Assembly (NCBI GenBank): GCA_035654835.1
Contig: DASRVZ010000074.1
Span: 1 to 29,752 of the forward strand
DNA length: 29,752 nt
Origin: UBA4719 sp035654835
GTDB lineage: Bacteria > Actinomycetota > Actinomycetes > Actinomycetales > Dermatophilaceae
Direction: 5' to 3'
The notes beneath the pieces are model-generated. The model searched no databases. It saw only the letters and a program-made list of their open reading frames with translations, and was not told where the DNA came from. Position numbers and translations under genes: made by a program. Each line of letters opens with the position of its first letter. The first letter of the stretch is position 1. Of the stretch, positions 7,870-15,012 are shown in pieces.

Positions 7870-7922
7870 AAAATTTCCCAGTTCATGGCATACCGTCCGC
7901 ACTCAGGTCATTCCAACCCAAT

Positions 7923-8510
7923 TCAGGTCGAGCGGCGAAGAACCCATCCACGAATGTTGCGGTGGTGGCGGACGATGACGAGCAGGGCGAGGCAGATCCC
8001 CCACAACCTCCCGGTGGCGACCGGTTCCGGCAACGGGGCGAACCCGGCATACAGCCCGAGCAGTGTCGCGGCCACGAGCGAGGAACCAGCCACCCACCGC
8101 GTGATCCACAGCATCAGTCCGAAGACCACGAGCATGGCGAGCGCGAACCAGGGGAAGACAACGAGCACGGCGCCCAGTGAGGTGGCGACGCCCTTGCCGC
8201 CGCGCCCGCGCAGGAACGGGGAGATCACGTGCCCCAGGACAGCGGCCAGACCGACGACGTAGGCCGTGAAGCGGTCAACCAGCAACAGCGCCAGCAACGT
8301 CGGGACGAGTCCTTTGAGGACGTCGAGCACGCCGACGATGACGCCCCATTTGAGGCCCAGAACCCGACCGGCGTTGGTCGCGCCGGGGTTGCCGGAACCC
8401 TGGTGCAGGTCCCTGTGAAGAACTCTGGCGATGATGGTCGCCGGGTTGACCGACCCGACGAGGAAGCCGAGCACTGCCGCGACCGCGACCGCGATCCACG
8501 AGATCGGCAT
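7923..8510 (-). CDS. plsY: Acyl-phosphate:glycerol-3-phosphate acyltransferase PlsY
   Basis: The 195-aa integral membrane enzyme transfers an acyl group from acyl-phosphate to sn-glycerol 3-phosphate, the first step of phospholipid synthesis. All three family motifs are visible: GSVNPATIIAR near residue 20, GSGNPGATNAGRVLG near residue 38, and GHVISPFLRGRGGKGVATSLG near residue 93. RHHRNIRGW at the C-terminus is also typical. Several membrane helices lie between. The ATG is three bases from the stop of the upstream degV-like gene, so the two are probably translated together. Length fits the family. Confidence 0.95.
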   Translation of the reverse strand: MPISWIAVAVAAVLGFLVGSVNPATIIARVLHRDLHQGSGNPGATNAGRVLGLKWGVIVGVLDVLKGLVPTLLALLLVDRFTAYVVGLAAVLGHVISPFLRGRGGKGVATSLGAVLVVFPWFALAMLVVFGLMLWITRWVAGSSLVAATLLGLYAGFAPLPEPVATGRLWGICLALLVIVRHHRNIRGWVLRRST

Positions 8511-8513
8511 CGT

Positions 8514-9380
8514 TCAGTCCCGGCTGGCCGTCGGCCGCGGTGAGACGGCCACCGCGATCGTGCCAGGTCCGACGTGGGCGCCCACGACCGCTCCGAGCTC
8601 GACCAGCGTCACCGTCGCCGTGGACGGAAGCTTCGTTCGAAGGCGGTCCACCAGATCGCTGGCCCTGGTCGGCGAGTCGAGGTGATGGACGGCGATGTCG
8701 ACCCCCGACTCCCCTGTTGTCGCAGCCGCCCGGAGCGCCAGCTCTTCCAGCCTGCTCAACGCGCGGGCCGCGGTCCGCACCTTCTCGATCGGCTTGATGC
8801 GCCCGTCAGCCAACGCCAGCAACGGCTTGATGGCCAGAGCCGAGCCGAGCAGTGCCGAGGCCGCTCCGATGCGTCCACCGCGACGCAGATGCTCCAGGGT
8901 GTCGACGTAGAAGATGACGGTGGCCGCTTTGGCGCGCGAGCTCGCAATGGCTGCGACGGTTTTGGCGTCCTTCCCTTGGCGCGCCGCCTCCGCTGCGGAC
9001 AACACGGCGTAACCCATCGCCATGGCTATCGAGCGGGAGTCGACGACCTCCACCGTGATCGGCGACATGCTGGCCGCGATCGCCGCGGACTCCGCCGTCC
9101 CCGACATGTCCGAGGAGATGTGCACGGAAACCACAGCATCAGCGCCGCCCGCTGCTGCCGCCTCATATGCCTCGAGGAACTGCTGCGGCGACGGACGGGA
9201 GGTGCTCACCGGAACGAACTTGCGCAGCGCAGCAGCCACCTCAGCGGTCGTGACGTCGACACCCTCGCTGAACTGCTTCCCGCCCAGCACGACGTGCAGC
9301 GGCACGACCCGAATGCCCTGGCTGGCCACGAGCTCCAGGGGCAGGTATGCCGTGGAGTCGGTGACGATCGCAACGCTCAC
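8514..9380 (-). CDS. DegV/FakB-like fatty-acid-binding protein
   Basis: The 288-aa protein has the DegV fold signature: VAIVTDSTAYLP at the start (DST), VVPLHVVLGGKQFSEGVDV, a TSRPSPQQFLEAY motif near residue 59 (TSxPSP) and VVSVHISSDMSGTAESA near residue 82. Family members bind a single fatty acid. In FakA/FakB systems they present it to a kinase that makes acyl-phosphate, the substrate of PlsY. Direct linkage to plsY fits that role. No FakA-like kinase is in the window. The start is GTG at 9380, six bases after a TAGCCT hexamer, so the mRNA may be leaderless. Confidence 0.88.
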   Translation of the reverse strand: MSVAIVTDSTAYLPLELVASQGIRVVPLHVVLGGKQFSEGVDVTTAEVAAALRKFVPVSTSRPSPQQFLEAYEAAAAGGADAVVSVHISSDMSGTAESAAIAASMSPITVEVVDSRSIAMAMGYAVLSAAEAARQGKDAKTVAAIASSRAKAATVIFYVDTLEHLRRGGRIGAASALLGSALAIKPLLALADGRIKPIEKVRTAARALSRLEELALRAAATTGESGVDIAVHHLDSPTRASDLVDRLRTKLPSTATVTLVELGAVVGAHVGPGTIAVAVSPRPTASRD

Positions 9381-9386
9381 GTGCGC

Positions 9387-9392
9387 AGGCTA
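9387..9392 (-). promoter_or_regulatory. Putative -10 (TAGCCT) of degV-plsY
   Basis: TAGCCT on the minus strand lies exactly six bases before the GTG start of the degV-like gene. The same hexamer at the same spacing precedes the leuS leader ORF and the helicase gene. A leaderless transcript is inferred. No clear -35 was found. Confidence 0.45.
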
Positions 9393-9497
9393 TCGCCTCG
9401 CAAACCCGGCATCGGGCAGCTGGCAAGCATGTCCGGTCAGCCGACGGGTTTACAGGCCAGTCAACAACGTCGGTCAGCTCAACGAACCCGGGCTTGG

Positions 9498-12401
9498 TCA
9501 GCTGGCAACGATGTTGACCAGCGTCGGCGCGCGCACGATGACCTTGCGGACTAGCTTGCCCGCCAGCGCAGCGATGACCTTGTCGCTCGCGAGCGCCTGC
9601 GCCTCCAGCTCTTCGTCGCTGATGTCCGGAGCAACCTCGAGACGGTCGCGCAGCTTGCCCTGGACCTGAACGACGCACGTCACGGTGTCGTCCACCAGCA
9701 TCGCCGGGTCGGCCGTGGGGAAGTTCTCGAACGTCAGCGACTCGGTGTGCCCCAGCTTGGCCCACAGCTCCTCGGCGATGTGCGGTGCCACTGGAGCGGT
9801 CATGACGACCAGCGCCTCGGCCGCCTCGCGCGGTACGTGGGGCAGCTTGGTCAGCGCGTTGTTGAACTCGATCAGACGCGCGATGGCCGTGTTGAAACGG
9901 AGGCCGTCGTAGTCGGTTCGCAAAGTGTCGATGGTCTTGTGCAGCAGACGCTTCGTCGCCAGGTCCGGGGCATCGTCGGTGACCAGCAGCTCGCCAGTCT
10001 CTTCGTCGACCACGTTGCGCCACAGACGTTGCAGGAATCGTTGAGCGCCGACAACAGCTCGGGTCTCCCACGGACGCGACAGGTCCAGCGGGCCCATCGA
10101 CATCTCATAGACCCGGAACGTGTCCGCTCCGTAGCCCTTGAACATCTCATCGGGCGTGATCACGTTCTTCAGGGACTTGCCCATCTTCCCGTACTCACGG
10201 GTGACCGGCTCTCCGTGCCAGGCGTACGCGCTCTCACCGTCGGGACCCTTCACCTCGATGACCTCGGCTGCGGGCACTGACTGGCCGCGGCTGTCGCGGA
10301 AGGCGAAGGCCTGGATGTAGCCCTGGTTGAACAGCTTGCGGAACGGTTCCTCGCTGCTGACGTGGCCCAGGTCGAACAGCACCTTGTGCCAGAAGCGGGA
10401 GTACAACAGGTGCAGCACGGCGTGCTCGACCCCACCGACATACAGATCGGCACCACCAGGGTCGACGGCACCAACCGGTGCCCCCACAACGGTTTCGGCG
10501 TGCTTGCCCATCCAGTACTTCTCCACCTCGGGGTCAACCAGGGTGTCGTTGTTGGCCGGATCCAGGTAGCGCAGCTCGTACCAGCAGGAACCGGCCCAGT
10601 TGGGCATGGTGTTGGTCTCGCGGCGGTAGGGCTTCATGCCGTCGCCCAGGTCCAGCTCGACGTTGACCCATTCTGTAGCCAACGCCAGGGGCGGCGCCGG
10701 GGTGGACATGGCGTCCTCGGGGTCGAACGTGGCTGGTGAGTAGTCCGCAACCTCGGGCAGCACCACGGGCAGCATCGACTCAGGCAGTGCGATCGCGTGG
10801 CCCGCCTCGTCATAGACGATCGGGAACGGCTCGCCCCAGTAACGCTGCCGTGAGAACAGCCAGTCGCGCAGCTTGTAGGTGACGGTCTCCTCGCCAAAGC
10901 CCTTGTCCTGCAGCCAGGCGATGGTCTTGGCCTTGGCCTCGGTGACACCCAGGCCGTTCAGCGAGATCTCGTCGTTGGCCGAGTTGATGGCTGGGCCGTC
11001 GCCAGTGAAGGCTTCGTCGTCCGGGTGCCCCGCAGGAGGCTGCACGGTGCGGATGATCGGCAGGTCGAACTTGGTGGCGAACTCGAAGTCGCGGACGTCC
11101 TGGCCTGGCACGGCCATGATCGCGCCGGTGCCGTAGCCCATCAGCACGTAGTCGGCGACGAACACGGGAATCGACCGCCCGTCAACGGCATTGGTGGCGA
11201 AGGCGCCGGTGAAGACGCCCGACTTGTCCTTGCCCTCGGACTGTCGCTCGACGTCGCTCTTGCGTGAGGCCGCCAGTCGGTAGGCCTCGACCGCCTGCGT
11301 TGGCGTCATTTCCAGGTGGCCACCCGGGACCCATGCGTCGCGCGTTCCCTCGGGCCAATCGCCAACGGGGACAATCACATCCACCAGCGGGTGCTCGGGC
11401 GCCAGCACCATGAACGTGGCACCGAACAACGTGTCCGGTCGGGTCGTGAAGACGTCCAGCGCAATGCTCGTAGAACCGTCTGCGACCGGCGCGTGGAAGG
11501 AGACCTTGGCCCCCGAGGAACGTCCGATCCAGTTGCGCTGCATCAGCTTGACCGGCTCGGGCCAGTCCAGACGGTCCAGGTCGTCGACCAGCCGGTCGGA
11601 GTACTTGGTGATGCGCATCATCCACTGGGACAGGCTGCGCTTGAACACCGGGAAGTTGCCACGCTCGGACCGACCGTCGGCGGTGACTTCTTCATTGGCC
11701 AGAACGGTGCCCAACCCGGGGCACCAGTTGACCGGCGCCTCGGACGTGTACGCCAACCGTTGACCGTCGATCTCCTTGCGCTGCGCCTCGGCGTTCAGCC
11801 AGATCCACGGCACGCCTGAGGCCGTGGCGCGCTCCCCCGACTCCAACGCCGCGACCAGCTCACTGATCGGACGCGCCTTTCCACGCCCGCCCTCGGCCGA
11901 CTCGTCGTACCAGCTGTTGAAGATCTGGACGAAGATCCACTGGGTCCAGCGGTAGAAATCCTCGTCGATCGTGGCGATCGCGCGACGGTCGTCGTGGCCC
12001 AGGCCGAGGCGGCGCAGCTGACGCCGCATGGTGACCATGTTCCCTTCGGTGGTCTTGCGCGGGTGCTGACCGGTCTGCACGGCATACTGCTCGGCGGGCA
12101 GCCCGAACGCGTCGTAGCCCAGGGTGTGCAGCACGTTCTTGCCGGTCATCCGCTGGAAGCGCGCGTAGACGTCGGTCGCGATGAAGCCCAGCGGGTGCCC
12201 GACGTGCAGGCCGGCGCCCGAGGGGTACGGGAACATGTCCAGGACGAACAGCTTCTCGCGGTCGGCCACACCCTCGGGGTCAGCCCACGGGCCGGCGGGG
12301 TTCGGGGCGTGGAACGTGCCCTCGGAGGCCCACCGGTCCTGCCATGCCAGCTCGATGCGTTCGGCCAGCTCGGCCGTATAGCGGTACGGAGTCTCGCTCA
12401 T
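9498..12401 (-). CDS. leuS: Leucyl-tRNA synthetase
   Basis: The 967-aa class I synthetase charges tRNA-Leu. The HIGH-type motif is HVGHPLGF near residue 65. The editing (CP1) domain includes FTTRPDTLFGATFMVLAPEHPL. The second signature is KMGKSLKNV near residue 738 in place of KMSKS; Gly for the first Ser is common in actinobacterial enzymes and does not suggest loss of function. The anticodon-binding domain and a C-terminal domain (DRLEVAPDISDEELEAQAL) complete it. The ATG at 12401 is preceded by GAGGGG. The gene has its own leader region with a Leu-rich peptide ORF, hairpin and terminator at 12470-12561. Confidence 0.97.
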   Translation of the reverse strand: MSETPYRYTAELAERIELAWQDRWASEGTFHAPNPAGPWADPEGVADREKLFVLDMFPYPSGAGLHVGHPLGFIATDVYARFQRMTGKNVLHTLGYDAFGLPAEQYAVQTGQHPRKTTEGNMVTMRRQLRRLGLGHDDRRAIATIDEDFYRWTQWIFVQIFNSWYDESAEGGRGKARPISELVAALESGERATASGVPWIWLNAEAQRKEIDGQRLAYTSEAPVNWCPGLGTVLANEEVTADGRSERGNFPVFKRSLSQWMMRITKYSDRLVDDLDRLDWPEPVKLMQRNWIGRSSGAKVSFHAPVADGSTSIALDVFTTRPDTLFGATFMVLAPEHPLVDVIVPVGDWPEGTRDAWVPGGHLEMTPTQAVEAYRLAASRKSDVERQSEGKDKSGVFTGAFATNAVDGRSIPVFVADYVLMGYGTGAIMAVPGQDVRDFEFATKFDLPIIRTVQPPAGHPDDEAFTGDGPAINSANDEISLNGLGVTEAKAKTIAWLQDKGFGEETVTYKLRDWLFSRQRYWGEPFPIVYDEAGHAIALPESMLPVVLPEVADYSPATFDPEDAMSTPAPPLALATEWVNVELDLGDGMKPYRRETNTMPNWAGSCWYELRYLDPANNDTLVDPEVEKYWMGKHAETVVGAPVGAVDPGGADLYVGGVEHAVLHLLYSRFWHKVLFDLGHVSSEEPFRKLFNQGYIQAFAFRDSRGQSVPAAEVIEVKGPDGESAYAWHGEPVTREYGKMGKSLKNVITPDEMFKGYGADTFRVYEMSMGPLDLSRPWETRAVVGAQRFLQRLWRNVVDEETGELLVTDDAPDLATKRLLHKTIDTLRTDYDGLRFNTAIARLIEFNNALTKLPHVPREAAEALVVMTAPVAPHIAEELWAKLGHTESLTFENFPTADPAMLVDDTVTCVVQVQGKLRDRLEVAPDISDEELEAQALASDKVIAALAGKLVRKVIVRAPTLVNIVAS

Positions 12402-12469
12402 GTCGCGTCCCCTCGTTCGTCGTCCTGCGAGTGCATTGCTCCCGGCCGACCCGGACTGTCACATAAAGA

Positions 12470-12491
12470 AACCCCTCGCGCAGGAGGGGTT
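12470..12491 (-). terminator. Terminator/attenuator in the leuS leader
   Basis: An 8-bp perfect stem (12470-12477 with 12484-12491) with a 6-base loop is followed on the minus strand by a T-rich tail, TTCTTTATG. It lies 69 bases before the leuS start and directly after the inverted repeat at 12492-12523. It could end the transcript of the leader (attenuation) or simply end read-through from the yhhN-like gene upstream. Confidence 0.75.
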
Positions 12492-12523
12492 GCCGCGTTG
12501 AGGTCCGGTCGGATCAACGCGGC
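12492..12523 (-). promoter_or_regulatory. Leader inverted repeat overlapping the peptide stop
   Basis: Ten bases at 12514-12523 are perfectly complementary to 12492-12501, with a 12-base spacer. On the minus strand the first arm covers the last codons and stop of the leader ORF, so a ribosome finishing the peptide would mask it and one stalled at the Leu codons would not. The second arm abuts the terminator stem. A possible competing pairing is CCU-CAA-CGCG with CGCGAGG of the terminator, which is weak. The switching mechanism is inference. Confidence 0.6.
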
Positions 12524-12549
12524 TGAATAAGGAGCAGCACGCTTCGCAT
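12514..12549 (-). CDS. Leader peptide MRSVLLLIQPR upstream of leuS
   Basis: An 11-codon ORF with ATG at 12549 encodes MRSVLLLIQPR, with three consecutive leucine codons (CTG CTC CTT). TAGCCT lies six bases before the ATG, so transcription probably begins at or near the start codon. The ORF is followed by an inverted repeat that overlaps its end, then a terminator with T tail, then leuS. This is the layout of ribosome-mediated attenuation, in which shortage of Leu-tRNA stalls the ribosome at the Leu run. Peptide-leader attenuation is known in Actinobacteria for amino acid genes. For this locus it is a prediction from sequence. Confidence 0.72.
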   Translation of the reverse strand: MRSVLLLIQPR

Positions 12550-12555
12550 GGCCAC

Positions 12556-12561
12556 AGGCTA
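12556..12561 (-). promoter_or_regulatory. Putative -10 (TAGCCT) of the leuS leader
   Basis: TAGCCT on the minus strand is six bases before the ATG of the leader peptide ORF, giving a leaderless start for the peptide. The 54 bases between here and the yhhN-like stop would have to hold the -35 region; no good match to TTGACA was seen. Confidence 0.5.
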
Positions 12562-12615
12562 GCGCAGGCTCAGACGGCTCCGTGCCATGCGGCGCCTGCT
12601 CAGGGTCGAGCAGGC

Positions 12616-13248
12616 TTACCGGAGCGCGCCGACCACCATCAGCACCTGGCCCAGGTGATAGGTCACGATCACGAGCATGCGGGCGTTGGAACGTGGCCCG
12701 ACAAAACGATCCAGCGCCAGGACCGTGTCCGAGAGCAGGAAGGCCAGCGCACCCAGAAACACCAGTGGGAGCGCCGTACCGCTCGCAGCGGTGACCATGG
12801 CCACCATCACCACGAGGTAGGCCGTGACGGCACTGCCCAGGGCAGCCCCACCTTCGTGGGTGGCAGCCCGCACGATCCGGCGCCCGGCGGTCAGGCTCAG
12901 CGGGACCGCGATCAGGAGACCGACCAGCGCCCACCGGGGCTCGACGCCCAGGGTGAAGAAGGCAAGAACGAAGGCGATGTGTGCCACGAGGAAGGACACG
13001 AGCCCGCCGGAGAAGTCCACCGTGTTCTTGCCGAGCAAGAAGACGTCGCCTACCAGGGAGAAGCCCAGGGCCACGAGCAGAAAGCGGCCGACGTCGTGAT
13101 CGGTGGCGCCCATCGTGACCGCCAGCCAGGCGAGCACCACGATCACCAAGGGTTTCGCGACCCGCTCCACGAGGACCCATTGGCGCTGGACGGCTGCCCA
13201 GTTGAGGGCGGCGACCAGGGCGAGCGCGATGGCTGCGACGGCGGTCAT
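12616..13248 (-). CDS. YhhN/TMEM86-family membrane protein (lysoplasmalogenase-like)
   Basis: The 210-aa protein has about eight hydrophobic helices. It carries family features: AKPLVIVVLAW in the second helix, GFSLVGDVFLL and, towards the end, LLSDTVLALDRFVG and TYHLGQVLMV. Eukaryotic TMEM86 members hydrolyse the vinyl ether bond of lysoplasmalogens; the bacterial substrate is often unknown. The frame is open to a GTG at 13293, but that start lies inside the terminator hairpin of rpsT (13280-13316), so the ATG at 13248 is preferred. No clear ribosome binding site is present. Confidence 0.78.
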   Translation of the reverse strand: MTAVAAIALALVAALNWAAVQRQWVLVERVAKPLVIVVLAWLAVTMGATDHDVGRFLLVALGFSLVGDVFLLGKNTVDFSGGLVSFLVAHIAFVLAFFTLGVEPRWALVGLLIAVPLSLTAGRRIVRAATHEGGAALGSAVTAYLVVMVAMVTAASGTALPLVFLGALAFLLSDTVLALDRFVGPRSNARMLVIVTYHLGQVLMVVGALR

Positions 13249-13279
13249 GGCGCCGAAGCGTACTCCATGCCGGGCATGA

Positions 13280-13316
13280 CGAAGGGCCGACACTCTTGTC
13301 GAGTGGCGACCCTTCG
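13280..13316 (-). terminator. Terminator hairpin of rpsT
   Basis: A 16-bp stem (13280-13295 with 13301-13316) and 5-base loop lie 55 bases after the rpsT stop. In minus-strand RNA it has one mismatch and one G-U pair. There is no U-rich tail, which is usual in high-GC actinobacteria. A small further palindrome, CATGCCCGGCATG, follows at 13266-13278. Confidence 0.7.
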
Positions 13317-13371
13317 AGAGGTCTAAGAAAACCCGCTGAAGAACAACCAGCGCGGTCCCTTGAGGGACGTC

Positions 13372-13632
13372 CTACAGGGACGCGGCCTTCTTGGCCATGG
13401 CCGACTTCTTGTTGGCCGCCTGGTTCTTGTGGATGACGCCCTTGGTCACGGCCTTGTCGAGCTTGGTCGAGGCGACCTTGAGCGCGTCGGAGGCAGCGGA
13501 GGCATCGCCGGAGTCGGCCGCAGTCTTGAACTTGCGGACGAAGGTGCGAAGCTCGCTCTTGACGGCCTTGTTGCGCTCGGTGCGCAGAGCGTTCGTCTTG
13601 ATGCGCTTGAGCTGAGACTTGATGTTTGCCAC
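13372..13632 (-). CDS. rpsT: 30S ribosomal protein S20
   Basis: The 86-aa, Lys/Arg/Ala-rich protein binds 16S rRNA in the small subunit. It begins MANIKSQLKRIKTNALRTERN and has the conserved GVIHKNQAANKKSAMAKK segment near the C-terminus. Length is normal for S20. The start codon is GTG. It has a separate promoter region of about 330 bases and a strong terminator, so it is probably transcribed alone. Confidence 0.96.
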   Translation of the reverse strand: MANIKSQLKRIKTNALRTERNKAVKSELRTFVRKFKTAADSGDASAASDALKVASTKLDKAVTKGVIHKNQAANKKSAMAKKAASL

Positions 13633-13964
13633 GAGGACTCTTTCTCACATTCGGGTAGGTCGATGATGCTCTGTCATGAGGGCGACAGACGCGACTCGGG
13701 ACCGGGCGTGGGGATACCCGTGGTTGAGCCGCTCTGGGTGGTACTGCATACGCACACGACCTGAGCGCACGCGAAGGTCCAATCTAGCAGCGAGGGGAGC
13801 GCTCGACCAAACCGCGGCCCCGTCTGCCCAAACCGCGACCCCCTTCAGGCGCTTGTTGCTCCCAAGCCACCGAAATTGGGGTTTGCTACCCCGGATTCGG
13901 TGGTTTCGCCGCAAGAAGACGGTTGTGGGGGGTGGGGGGTCTGGTGCGGGTGGGTTCGACAGGG
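13633..13964 (-). promoter_or_regulatory. rpsT upstream region with promoter candidate and hairpin
   Basis: This 332-base gene-free stretch separates holA from rpsT. On the minus strand TTGGTC (13805-13810) and TAGATT (13781-13786) are spaced by 18 bases and form a moderate promoter candidate, giving an rpsT leader of about 140 bases. A hairpin lies at 13864-13906 (11-bp outer stem, 4-bp G/C inner stem, 7-base loop). It pairs better in plus-strand RNA, where the deviations are mostly G-U. A G-rich run, with two G6 tracts separated by one T, covers 13926-13938. No gene was recognised. Confidence 0.45.
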
Positions 13965-14951
13965 TCAGCGCGGGTTGTGCGCTTCACAGATGGTCAGGAT
14001 CGCGCGCTCGACGGCATAGACGGGATCGCGACCGCCGCCCTTGACGTCAAAGTCAGCTGCCGCGACCGCCTGTATCGCGCAGGCGAGGCCGTCGGGATGC
14101 CAACCGCCGAGCTTCCTGCGAGCCTGGTCGATCTGCCAGGGCGCCAGGCCCAGGGTCTTGGCCAGCTGGCCGGAACCGCCGCGACCTGCGCTGCCGACCC
14201 GGACCATCTGGCGCAGCTGCATGGCCAGCACCGCCACGATCGGGACCGGGCTGTCACCGGCCGAGATGGCATGCCGGAGCAGTCGCAATGCCTCCCCTGC
14301 GTTACCGGCGATCGCAGCGTCGGCGACCTTGAAGCCGGTCGCCTCGATCTTGCCGCCGTGGTACTTCTCGACCATCGCCTCGTCGACCACACCCTCGGTG
14401 TCGGAGACCAGCTGGGCACAGGCCGCAGCCAGCTCGCGGAGGTCCTTGCCAACGGCCTCGACCAGCGCCCGCACCGCGTCAGGAGTGACCTTGCGGCCCT
14501 GCCGACGGAACTCGTTGCCGGTGAACTGAGCCTTGTCGCCATCGGACTTGACCAGCGGGCAGTCGATGACCCGGGCACCGGCCTTCTTCAGGGTGTCGAG
14601 GACCTTCTTGCCGCGCATACCGCTCTTGTGCGCCACCACCAGCGTGATCTCGTCGGCCGGTGCCGCCATGTAGTCCAGGATGTCGGTCTGCAGCTCGTCC
14701 GGCGCATCCTCAAGATCGTGCACCACGATCGCCTTGGCCCCGCCGAACAACGAGGGGGATGCATGCATGGTGAGCGAACCGGCCTCGTAACCCTCGACAT
14801 ACAGCTTGATGACCTCGAGATCGGAGTCGCGGTCACGCAGTGCGTCGAGCGTCGAGTCGATCGCGCGTTCGGCAAGCACCCGCTCAGGGCCGGAGATCAG
14901 CACGTATGGCGGCACACCGGTTGTCGGGGCATGCGCGCTATGGATGGTCAC
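13965..14951 (-). CDS. holA: DNA polymerase III subunit delta
   Basis: The 328-aa clamp-loader subunit opens the beta sliding clamp. The N-terminal part shows PPYVLISGPERVLAERAID and LYVEGYEAGSLTMHASPSLFGGAKAIVVHDLED. The middle has TPDAVRALVEAVGKDLRELAAACAQL, a well-conserved stretch of actinobacterial HolA, and the C-terminal collar domain ends the protein. The start is GTG at 14951. It lies close to rpsT, as in many bacteria, but here on the same strand. Confidence 0.92.
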   Translation of the reverse strand: MTIHSAHAPTTGVPPYVLISGPERVLAERAIDSTLDALRDRDSDLEVIKLYVEGYEAGSLTMHASPSLFGGAKAIVVHDLEDAPDELQTDILDYMAAPADEITLVVAHKSGMRGKKVLDTLKKAGARVIDCPLVKSDGDKAQFTGNEFRRQGRKVTPDAVRALVEAVGKDLRELAAACAQLVSDTEGVVDEAMVEKYHGGKIEATGFKVADAAIAGNAGEALRLLRHAISAGDSPVPIVAVLAMQLRQMVRVGSAGRGGSGQLAKTLGLAPWQIDQARRKLGGWHPDGLACAIQAVAAADFDVKGGGRDPVYAVERAILTICEAHNPR

Positions 14952-15012
14952 GGCGCCAACACTGTCATGCCGCGGCGACAGGCTCCGTGCTGGTGCTGGC
15001 CAGGAGGCACGC

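Noticed and set aside
9393..9497. Possible hairpin between leuS and degV
   Set aside because: Only a 7-bp stem with a loop of more than 30 bases was found, too weak to call a terminator.
10174..10196. KMGKS in LeuS as a damaged active site
   Set aside because: Gly at this position occurs in intact actinobacterial LeuRS; the rest of the protein is complete.
13249..13293. Upstream GTG start of the YhhN-like gene
   Set aside because: The GTG lies in the stem of the rpsT terminator; the added residues are not hydrophobic and the ATG at 13248 gives a normal length.
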